Source of the DNA: DATDCV01 sp036524155
Lineage (GTDB): Bacteria; Verrucomicrobiota; Verrucomicrobiia; Limisphaerales; UBA8199
Reading direction: 5' to 3'
NCBI GenBank assembly: GCA_036524155.1
Contig: DATDCV010000558.1
Coordinates: forward strand, 1 to 33,424
Length of the DNA stretch: 33,424 nt
Positions 6,477-13,234 of the stretch are shown piece after piece (position 1 is the first letter of the stretch; every line of letters starts with the position of its first letter). A program made the position numbers and the translations under genes. The notes beneath the pieces were generated by a model. The model searched no databases, was not told the origin of the DNA, and worked only from the letters and a program-made list of their open reading frames with translations.

Positions 6477-6504
6477 GGCCGGTCTCGCAGGTGCGGGATC
6501 GGCC
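6477..6504 (+). promoter_or_regulatory. strong hairpin just upstream of the DUF899 ribosome-binding site
   Basis: Arms 6477-6489 and 6492-6504 (GGCCGGTCTCGCA and TGCGGGATCGGCC) pair along their full length if two G-U wobbles are allowed. They stop six bases before the GAAAGGAG Shine-Dalgarno at 6511-6518. There is no U tract. It may terminate readthrough from the SRPBCC operon, protect the 5' end, or serve as an operator. Confidence 0.45.
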
Positions 6505-6521
6505 GATAACGAAAGGAGATT

Positions 6522-7391
6522 ATGAGTACAATAGCCAAAATGTCTGAACCAACAATTCGGAAACCAGACCACCGGGTCGTATCTCAAGAGGAATGGCTGG
6601 CGGCTCGGGTCCGGCTGCTGAAGGAGGAGAAAGAGCTCACGCGGCGAAGCGACGAGCTGGCGCGGCAACGCCAGGAGCTGCCGTGGGTCCGGGTCGACCA
6701 GGCGTTTCGATTCGAGACGGAGGAAGGCGGCGCCTCGCTGGCAGATCTCTTCAAAGGGCGCTCGCAACTGCTCGTCTATCACTTCATGTTCGGACCCGAT
6801 TACACGGCGGGGTGTATGACCTGCTCGACGATTGCGGACAGCTTTAACGGGTTCGCGATTCACCTCGCCAACCATGACGTGATGCTCTGGGCGGTGTCGC
6901 GGGCCGCGCTCGCGAAGCTGCAGGCCTATAAGCGGCGAATGGGGTGGACCTTTCCCTGGGCATCATCTTTCGGCAACGACTTCAACTTCGACTTCAACGC
7001 CTCCTTCACCGAGGAGCAACAGCGCGAAGGCGGCATCGACTACAACTACCGGCGGGAGCCGGCGTGGGAGGTACGCCGCGACGAGGGGATGGCGAGTCGC
7101 ATGGAAGGGAATCCGGTCGCCGATAACGCGGCCGTGACCGGAACCGACGTGGCCACGTATACCCGGGAGAGACCGGGCATGAGCGCGTTCGCGCTCGAGG
7201 ACGGCACCGTTTACCACACTTATTCCGCCTATGCGCGCGGACTGGACGCCCTCTGGGGGATGTATCAGTGGCTTGACTGCGCCCCCAAGGGTCGCAACGA
7301 GACGGGCGGCGTTTGGTGGCGCCGCCACGACGAGTACGAAGCGCTCCCTCAGAATGCCGGTTCGTGTTGCCACGCAGGGAAGCACGCATGA
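6522..7391 (+). CDS. DUF899 family thioredoxin-like protein
   Basis: A 289-residue protein with the DUF899 layout: an N-terminal helical stretch W-L-A-A-R-V-R-L-L-K-E-E-K-E-L-T-R, then D-L-F-K-G-R-S-Q-L-L-V-Y-H-F-M-F-G-P, and the G-C-M-T-C-S motif with Cys98 and Cys101 in the thioredoxin-like position. G-W-T-F-P-W-A-S-S-F-G-N-D-F-N-F-D-F and a late F-A-L-E-D-G-T-V-Y-H-T-Y-S-A-Y follow. The reaction is unknown; the fold and CxxC suggest redox chemistry in the cytoplasm. The start has an excellent Shine-Dalgarno (GAAAGGAG, 3 bases from ATG). The final residues (C-C-H-A-G-K-H) are Cys/His-rich. Its stop overlaps the next start (ATGA). Confidence 0.88.
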   Translation: MSTIAKMSEPTIRKPDHRVVSQEEWLAARVRLLKEEKELTRRSDELARQRQELPWVRVDQAFRFETEEGGASLADLFKGRSQLLVYHFMFGPDYTAGCMTCSTIADSFNGFAIHLANHDVMLWAVSRAALAKLQAYKRRMGWTFPWASSFGNDFNFDFNASFTEEQQREGGIDYNYRREPAWEVRRDEGMASRMEGNPVADNAAVTGTDVATYTRERPGMSAFALEDGTVYHTYSAYARGLDALWGMYQWLDCAPKGRNETGGVWWRRHDEYEALPQNAGSCCHAGKHA

Positions 7392-7720
7392 ACAGTCGCC
7401 ACTGCTGCCAAACCAGGATGCGAGCCGGCGACAACACTCGTCGGCCCGCGTCGCGGTTGCCCCGTGGCGGGGAGCTCGCAGGCTGGGTCCTTCCAGGTGC
7501 CACCCTGGCGTTGCTCCCCAAGTGTCCTGTATGTGTGGCGGCCTACGTGGCCCTCGCGACCGGCATCGGGATCTCCTTGCCGGCCGCCACGTACCTGCGG
7601 GCAACGCTCGTGGCATTGTGCGTAGCGTCAGTGGTCTTCGTGTCTGCAAAACGACTACGGAGTGTATTCGCGCGTGGAAAGCCTGGCACTCCGCTCCACA
7701 TCCGGCAGGACTGCAACTGA
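7388..7720 (+). CDS. small membrane protein with LPKCPVC motif
   Basis: A 110-residue protein whose ATG overlaps the DUF899 stop (ATGA), so the two form one translational unit. A basic N-terminus with two cysteines leads to two hydrophobic segments, about 30-66 and 69-86. The first holds L-L-P-K-C-P-V-C-V-A-A-Y (Cys46 and Cys49), a CxxC embedded at a membrane edge as in MerC-like small redox or metal proteins. I cannot assign a function. Coupling to a thioredoxin-like DUF899 protein hints at thiol or metal chemistry at the membrane (inference). Confidence 0.7.
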   Translation: MNSRHCCQTRMRAGDNTRRPASRLPRGGELAGWVLPGATLALLPKCPVCVAAYVALATGIGISLPAATYLRATLVALCVASVVFVSAKRLRSVFARGKPGTPLHIRQDCN

Positions 7721-7746
7721 ACGCGTCTCAGTGACTCAGAATAGCC

Positions 7747-8223
7747 CTACGCTGATGGATGGACCCACAGTTGGCGGTACGGGCGGCGAAGACGGTTGGT
7801 CACATCGGTGTCATTGACTACCACCCGCTTGTTCGGGTCGTAGATAATGGCTCTCCTGACGTCCATCGCGATATTCGCCAGGATGCAGCTCGCGGTCGAG
7901 ATGTGGCCTTGCTCGATATCCGCTACGGGCCGTCCGCGCTTTTCCACGGCCGCCAGGAAATCCAGCAAGTGCCGGCGTGTCGCGGGCGCCGCGTTGAGTT
8001 CGATGCCCTTCTCCGTGACGTCCTCGGGATACTTTTCCCGCTCATAAAAGCATTCGAAATGAAGCGGCTGGTTCTCCTTGTCGATCGGGATGAAATCGGC
8101 GCGCATGGTGCTGGCCTTGAGCGTGCCCTTCTCGCCGTTTATAAACAGCGCCCACGGATAATCCGGGTCCGGCGGCGTACCCCACGTCCGGTGCTGCCAC
8201 ACAACGTCGAATACGTCCGCAAT
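7747..8223 (-). pseudogene. Gfo/Idh/MocA oxidoreductase, C-terminal fragment
   Basis: About 158 residues from the C-terminal domain of a Gfo/Idh/MocA-type sugar or inositol dehydrogenase: V-W-Q-H-R-T-W-G-T-P-P-D-P-D-Y-P-W, then N-G-E-K-G-T-L-K, then H-L-L-D-F-L-A-A-V-E-K-R-G-R-P-V-A-D-I-E-Q-G-H, the usual last-helix region. Similarity continues seven codons above the first usable start (I-A-D-V-F-D-V) to an in-frame TAG (plus-strand 8224-8226). The NAD-binding Rossmann half, over 200 residues, is missing. It is therefore a 5'-truncated pseudogene, cut shortly before the secreted-protein gene that begins at 8351 in the other direction. Confidence 0.75.
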
Positions 8224-8350
8224 CTAATCCGGTTGTCCCGTGGTCCTGTGGCCCGCTCGTCCTGAAGTGGCCCGTTTGACACGGTTTGAAGTGCATACTA
8301 ATGTAAAGCAGTAATCCGTTTAATGCTGCCCCAGGGGACCCAGGCTGCCT

Positions 8351-11300
8351 ATGCTACCTATGTTTGACTTTTGTCGCCATACTGACAAACGAACCGTGCC
8401 GGCACTGACCTTGTTGCTGGCTATGGCGGCCGCGGCTCTTTGGCCCGGCCGGCTCGCCGCCCAATGCGTGGTCACCACGGACGTCACCGGCTCGATCGTC
8501 GGCCATCCTCCCAGCTCGGACATCGACATGATTTATGACAGCGCCGGCCAGCGCTGCCTGGCTCTCGACGCGACGCCGGACGGTGCGTCGGTGGTGTTGA
8601 GCGCCTACAATGGCCAGGCGTGGAGCGCTATTTCAGCCACGGGGGATGTGCCTCCGGCCCCGCTATATGGCCCGGTTTGGATGTATGACAGCACGCGGAA
8701 TGTCGCCTTGCTGTACGGCGGCGAGCTGGGTTGCATCAACTGCACTCCCACCACCAATATCTACGCCTTCAGCGGCAACACATGGCGGAGACTCACCTGG
8801 GCGGGCCCGTCTCCTCCGGGCGCGGCTTGCGGGACTTTTGATTCGAATCGCGGGCGGGCCATCGTGCTCGCGGCGAGCTCCAGCACCCCGGTCAACTACA
8901 ACGAAACCTGGGAGTGGACGGGGGACCATTGGGAACAGGGGCCGATGCTGGGCCCGGTCGTTTGGGATTCCTTCGTTTTCGATGCGTACCACAATATAGG
9001 CTTTCTTTACGGCAGGACTACCGATGGTTGGGAAGACGTCTGGTTCTATCGCCCGGGCGCGACCGCGGCCGAAAGCCGCTGGGAACGCCAGACTATCACC
9101 GGCACGCCCTATGAGGCCCGCATTCATACCCGGTTGGTTTATGATCCCTACCGGCACTGGGTGCTGCGCTGCCTGGGGAGATACTCGCTCAACACCTCTT
9201 ACGTTCCGACAATCGACGCCTGGGATTTCTCCGCCTCCACCTGGACGCGCACCATTTACTCGAATTACCTGCCCGATTCGGCCCGCCGCAGCACCGACGG
9301 GATAGCTTACGATTCAAACCGCGACGTCATCGTGATTTCGGGTGGCGGGAGGGTCGATAGCGGCGGCACAATCGTCACTTTCACGGATACCTGGGAGCAA
9401 CACAATGCCGCCCCGGGATTCAGCGCCATTTCGCCTCCGTTGACGGCTCTGTGTCTGGGCAGCGCGGCGGTCCTGGCCGTGACCGCCGTCGGAGATAATG
9501 TGGGCGTGAGCTGGTTTCATAACGGCCAACTGGTTCCGGGTGCGACTGGGAAATTGCTGGCCTTTGGCCAGTTGAGCTGGACCGACGATGGCAATTACGT
9601 CGCCCGGCTCTCCAGCGGCTGTGGCACAATCGATACCCCGGTGATGCGCTTGCGGGTGGACACGCCGATCTTGTTCGACAAAGTGAGTTCGTGGCCGGAT
9701 TGCAGCCAAACCTGCCCGGGAACGACGGTCCACATCGACCCGCCCGTCCCGATAGATTTTACCATCCCCTCAGCCGCGCCCCTCGCCATCCATTTGCAGA
9801 AGCTGGTCAGCGGCCAATGGGTGGATGTTCGCGTCTCTACCCTGGCAGCTCCGCAGAATTTCGATTTCCCCAATGTGCAGCCGGATTTCAGCGGCGATTA
9901 CCGTTTCTATGTAGACGGTTCGAGTTGTCCCGGGAGGGTGGAAAAGACCGGGCACATCCAGGTGGGAATCCGAGTCGATGCCCAACCGGTTAGCCTCTTC
10001 GAGGTCAGTCCCTGCACTGACGCTTCGTTCGCTGTTTCGGCGCAAGGTGGTTGCGGGCTCAGCTATACCTGGATGAAGGACGGCATTGCCTTGGCCGACA
10101 ACGACCGAATTGAGGGCGGCAACACTCCCAAACTCACCGTCCACCGTGTGCGCTATGGAGACGAAGGGATCTACTCCTGTTGGCTCGTGGATTCCAACCA
10201 GTGTGGGGTCTCGGCATTTTCCGACCTCGCCACGCTCAGGCTGGTCACGCCGCCCTGGGTGGAGGTGCAGATGAACCCCGCCCCGCCCGAGGTGCAAACG
10301 CCCCGCGGAGCCTGGACCAGCGCTTTCGACGAGAACCGCGGAGTCCTCGTGATGTATGGCGGCCACAGCTTTCGCGGCGACGCGGGGAATTCGATGTGGG
10401 AATACGATGGCCAAACCTGGAAAGCGATCCAGGACTCCTACTCGAACCTCGGGGTAACCAGCACGGGACAGCAGTTATTCGATAACCAGTGGCCACCCAA
10501 CAACTATTCCATGGTCTATAACCCCGACGACAAACTCATTTATCTGTTCGGCGAGGGCGGTTGGCATTGGCCGATGGCGGTGTGGACCTGGGATGGCCAG
10601 ACCTGGAAGCGTCCGTATTATGGTCCGGTCCCCGCCGGGGGAGAGAATTCCTACCGGGCGGTGTACGACCGGGCGCGCCACAAGATATTATTCACCCGTT
10701 CCCATAACGGTGGCTATGCCAGCGAGCTATGGGTCTACGACCCGGTAGCAAACAGCTTTACCGGGCCCACGGTCATGCAACCCCCACTCGAATACGGAGT
10801 GTTCCAGGCGTTTTGGGTCTACGATGAGCGGCGCCAGGTGAGTTTCTGGTACCAGGACGACGGCGTTGGCTACGGCCCGCCGACGGCCTGGGCTTATGAC
10901 ACTCAATGGACCAAGCTCGCCGGTAAACCCATTCAGTTCGCCCCCTGGGGCTTTATCCAGAACGTGGTCTATGACCCGGTTCGCGGCCACTCGACCGTCC
11001 TGGGAGGCGGGTGGGTCGACAATAACGGCTGGGATACAACGACCCGCGCTTTTCCGGCCGACCCCAACCCCTGGCTCCCGCGGGCCGACTCCTGGGAAAC
11101 CGTGTTGCCCGATGGACCGCCGCGCAATTTCCTGGCGCTCGGTCTCAGTCCCACGAATGCTTTCACAACGGAGATACTGGCCTTTGATCGGCGGCGGCGT
11201 GCCCTCGTGGCGGCGGGTTATTTGAACGCGTCAGCGGCCTGTTGCCCCACTTTGAGCTGGGCCACCTACGAGAGCCGCTACCTCGACCAGGTCCAAATCG

Positions 11301-11806
11301 ATGTTCAACCGGCGCCGGTCTCCGTCCCGGTCGGGGCTACCGCCGTGCTCACTGCCCGGGCCGCCGGCTTCGGTACGTTGGGTTACCAGTGGCGCCACGC
11401 GGGGCAACTGGTCACGGATGGCCCCGGCGGTGCCGCAGCGGGAGGAGGATCCGTGTCGGGTGCGACCACTCCGACCCTCACCATTGTCGGCGTTGCCGCC
11501 TCCGACCTCGGCAACTATGACCTCCTCATCACCAATCTCTGCGGCAGCGCCACCAGCGTGCCGGCTCAACTCGGCTCCATCGACCCGTTCCAGATCTCCA
11601 GCCCCGGCATCACCAGCACCAACTTCAGTTGCCAGTTCGCCGGTTCCCCGGGGGTGACTTTCACTTTGAAATCCTCCCCCAATCCGGCCGGCCCCTGGCA
11701 AAAAGTCACCAATCTGACCCTCCCGGCCTCGGGCGTCCTGCCCTTTTCCGAGCCGCGAGCGACCAACCAGAACCGCTTCTACAGGCTCTCTTACCCCCCG
11801 GAATGA
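8351..11806 (+). CDS. large secreted Kelch-repeat/Ig-like domain protein
   Basis: An 1151-residue protein with a Sec signal peptide: a hydrophobic core A-L-T-L-L-L-A-M-A-A-A-A, with cleavage likely after R-L-A-A near residue 37. A first Kelch-like block (to about 350) repeats phrases such as V-A-L-L-Y-G-G and N-R-D-V-I-V-I-S-G-G-G. Three Ig-like or beta-sandwich domains follow (about 355-635, including V-S-W-F-H-N-G-Q-L and Y-T-W-M-K-D-G-I-A). A second Kelch block (about 640-980) comes next, then another Ig-like domain with Y-Q-W-R-H-A-G-Q and a C-terminal beta domain ending W-Q-K-V-T-N...F-Y-R-L. Such proteins are common in Verrucomicrobiota and are assumed to act at the cell surface in binding. 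ATG 8360 is an alternative start. It has no operon partner. Confidence 0.85.
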   Translation: MLPMFDFCRHTDKRTVPALTLLLAMAAAALWPGRLAAQCVVTTDVTGSIVGHPPSSDIDMIYDSAGQRCLALDATPDGASVVLSAYNGQAWSAISATGDVPPAPLYGPVWMYDSTRNVALLYGGELGCINCTPTTNIYAFSGNTWRRLTWAGPSPPGAACGTFDSNRGRAIVLAASSSTPVNYNETWEWTGDHWEQGPMLGPVVWDSFVFDAYHNIGFLYGRTTDGWEDVWFYRPGATAAESRWERQTITGTPYEARIHTRLVYDPYRHWVLRCLGRYSLNTSYVPTIDAWDFSASTWTRTIYSNYLPDSARRSTDGIAYDSNRDVIVISGGGRVDSGGTIVTFTDTWEQHNAAPGFSAISPPLTALCLGSAAVLAVTAVGDNVGVSWFHNGQLVPGATGKLLAFGQLSWTDDGNYVARLSSGCGTIDTPVMRLRVDTPILFDKVSSWPDCSQTCPGTTVHIDPPVPIDFTIPSAAPLAIHLQKLVSGQWVDVRVSTLAAPQNFDFPNVQPDFSGDYRFYVDGSSCPGRVEKTGHIQVGIRVDAQPVSLFEVSPCTDASFAVSAQGGCGLSYTWMKDGIALADNDRIEGGNTPKLTVHRVRYGDEGIYSCWLVDSNQCGVSAFSDLATLRLVTPPWVEVQMNPAPPEVQTPRGAWTSAFDENRGVLVMYGGHSFRGDAGNSMWEYDGQTWKAIQDSYSNLGVTSTGQQLFDNQWPPNNYSMVYNPDDKLIYLFGEGGWHWPMAVWTWDGQTWKRPYYGPVPAGGENSYRAVYDRARHKILFTRSHNGGYASELWVYDPVANSFTGPTVMQPPLEYGVFQAFWVYDERRQVSFWYQDDGVGYGPPTAWAYDTQWTKLAGKPIQFAPWGFIQNVVYDPVRGHSTVLGGGWVDNNGWDTTTRAFPADPNPWLPRADSWETVLPDGPPRNFLALGLSPTNAFTTEILAFDRRRRALVAAGYLNASAACCPTLSWATYESRYLDQVQIDVQPAPVSVPVGATAVLTARAAGFGTLGYQWRHAGQLVTDGPGGAAAGGGSVSGATTPTLTIVGVAASDLGNYDLLITNLCGSATSVPAQLGSIDPFQISSPGITSTNFSCQFAGSPGVTFTLKSSPNPAGPWQKVTNLTLPASGVLPFSEPRATNQNRFYRLSYPPE

Positions 11807-11839
11807 CCTGGCGCTTTGTCCGCATCCGGTAGGTTCCGT

Positions 11840-11990
11840 AGAGGCGGCGAAGCGCAGGACACCCTCCAGGCTACCATGACCTAAGTCGCAACCTGCCTGC
11901 CCGCTTACAAATACGACCGCACGGTCTGCCGCTTTCGAACCTGGCTGTGCCAAATCGTCAACCAGCGCATCCTGACGAGCTGGCACTCGC
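11840..11990 (+). pseudogene. decayed ECF sigma factor, region 2 fragment
   Basis: One frame reads E-A-Q-D-T-L-Q-A-T-M-T, an in-frame TAA (11882-11884), then L-P-A-Y-K-Y-D-R-T and R-F-R-T-W-L-C-Q-I-V-N-Q-R-I. This matches sigma region 2 of short verrucomicrobial ECF factors, which run roughly EAQDxxQxT...LPAFxYDPxxGxFRxWLxxIxxxRI. About 50 residues are present, with a stop codon inside and no region 4. It is a remnant of a further sigma gene close to the intact one at 12338. Confidence 0.5.
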
Positions 11991-12078
11991 AAAGGAGTTT
12001 CCTTTTTCGGCGCTCGCACGTACCCAGCGGTTCGCGGGTGAGCAGGCTGTGATTCTCACGTTCTGCTGCCCCAAATGC

Positions 12079-12154
12079 GGGGGCGTAGCTCAATTGGTTA
12101 GCGCGCTGGCCGTCACGGCAGAGGTTACGGGTTCGACCCCCGCCGCTCCCGCCA
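12079..12154 (+). tRNA. degenerate tRNA-Asp(GTC), probable pseudo-tRNA
   Basis: The 76-base cloverleaf has a full 7-bp acceptor stem (GGGGGCG with CGCTCCC), discriminator G and encoded CCA. The D arm starts GCTC-AATTGGTTA, the anticodon region carries GTC, and the T loop is TTCGACC. Several features are broken: a U-C mismatch in the D stem (GCTC/GCGC), a 6-base anticodon loop lacking the invariant U33 (CTGGC-CGTCAC-GGCAG), a G-G mismatch in the anticodon stem, and an A-C mismatch at the top of the T stem. It is one base shorter than a normal tRNA-Asp. I infer a decayed copy, perhaps left by integration; an assembly error in a real gene is the alternative. Confidence 0.6.
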
Positions 12155-12302
12155 TTTCGAAATACTTCGTATTCTGTTCCTTCTGTAGTCTGTTCAAAGG
12201 CCGAAAGGCTCTTGCGGACAGATTACGAACAAGTTTTGACAGCAGCAGAATCACCCGTCACGAGGCGGCGGCACGATCCCAACGGATCCCGTGGCATCGG
12301 GG

Positions 12303-12331
12303 TTGAAATCATCTTATACATACATTACACT
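12303..12331 (+). promoter_or_regulatory. probable promoter of the first sigma/kinase operon
   Basis: TTGAAA (12303-12308), a 17-base spacer and TACACT (12326-12331) make a reasonable sigma-70-type promoter. The sigma gene's ATG is at 12338, only six bases after the -10, so the transcript would be leaderless or nearly so. Confidence 0.45.
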
Positions 12332-12337
12332 TGCCTT

Positions 12338-13093
12338 ATGTTGTCCCCTGGGTCGCTGCAAGCCGATCGCTTTGGCAATGCCGGAGCGGCCTTTGCGACG
12401 ACGCATTGGAGTGTGGTGTTGGCGGCCGGTGACAGCGGGTCTCCGCGCGCCGCCGAAGCCCTGGAGCAGCTCTGCCGCACCTATTGGCATCCGCTCTACG
12501 CCTATGTGCGGCGACAGGGACGCAGCCCGGAGGACGCGCAGGATCTGACCCAGGAGTTCTTCGCCCGCTTCCTGGAAAAGAACTATTTTAGCCGCGCCGA
12601 GCGCCAGCGCGGCCGGTTCCGCACCTTCCTTCTGACTTCGCTCCAACATTTTCTCGCCCACGAGTGGGAACGAACGCGGGCCGAAAAACGGGGCGGCGGA
12701 CGGACTCCGCTCCCATGGGACGAAGCCACGGCCGAGACCCGTTACCAGCTTGAGGAGCCTGGGGGCCTAACTGCTGACGGAGTCTTCGAGAAGGGCTGGG
12801 CTTTCGCCTTGTTTCAGCGGGCGTTGGCGCGGATGCAGCAGGAATACGCGACCGCCGGCAAGGCCGATCAGTTCGAGCAGTTGAAGCCCTATCTCCAAAC
12901 AGAGGCCGGCCAACGCGGCTACGCAGCAGTGGCCGAGCGGCTGGAGACGAGCCCTGGCGCGGTCGCCGTGGCCATCCACCGGCTGCGGCAGCGCTACGGC
13001 CAATTGGTAAGGGAGGAAGTCGCTCACACGGTGACCAGCCCATCCGAGGTTGAAGAGGAAGTGCGGTATCTCATTGGGTTGATGACTGGTTGA
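12338..13093 (+). CDS. ECF-type RNA polymerase sigma factor paired with a Ser/Thr kinase
   Basis: A 251-residue sigma factor. The start at ATG 12338 is chosen from the promoter position and because the paralog at 29322 is also 251 residues with the same layout. Region 2 spans about 40-110: Y-W-H-P-L-Y-A-Y-V-R-R, D-A-Q-D-L-T-Q-E-F-F, and G-R-F-R-T-F-L-L-T-S-L. Region 4, about 155-225, has an A-A-V-A-E-R-L...V-A-V-A-I-H-R-L-R-Q-R-Y helix-turn-helix. The acidic DAED motif that contacts RNA polymerase reads DAQD (66-69), followed by Thr71. No anti-sigma gene is adjacent. Instead a giant kinase gene follows 141 bases downstream, as in PVC sigma/kinase pairs. Control by phosphorylation is a hypothesis. 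Confidence 0.88.
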   Translation: MLSPGSLQADRFGNAGAAFATTHWSVVLAAGDSGSPRAAEALEQLCRTYWHPLYAYVRRQGRSPEDAQDLTQEFFARFLEKNYFSRAERQRGRFRTFLLTSLQHFLAHEWERTRAEKRGGGRTPLPWDEATAETRYQLEEPGGLTADGVFEKGWAFALFQRALARMQQEYATAGKADQFEQLKPYLQTEAGQRGYAAVAERLETSPGAVAVAIHRLRQRYGQLVREEVAHTVTSPSEVEEEVRYLIGLMTG

Positions 13094-13234
13094 CTGTGCG
13101 GTTTAAGAACCTGGGCGACGGCGGCCTGCACCTGCGTGTGATTTCACTCTTCAAGCGGTTTGTTGCTGCGTTTTATTTGTAATTCTGACGCGAATTGCCG
13201 GTAGAACAGGAAGAGACCAATTCTTCGAGGCATT

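Larger units (their letters stand above)
11807..12337. other. 530-bp region with gene debris and no intact gene
   Basis: Between the secreted Kelch/Ig gene and the sigma factor there is no intact protein gene. It holds a decayed ECF sigma fragment (about 11840-11990), a degenerate tRNA-Asp (12079-12154), AT-rich sequence of unclear origin, and the promoter of the sigma gene at its right end. Open frames crossing it have no recognisable motif. Confidence 0.6.

Noticed and set aside
11231..12019. Minus-strand open frame of 262 codons
   Set aside because: Antisense to the C-terminus of the Kelch/Ig protein; Gly/Ala/Arg-rich with no family motif.
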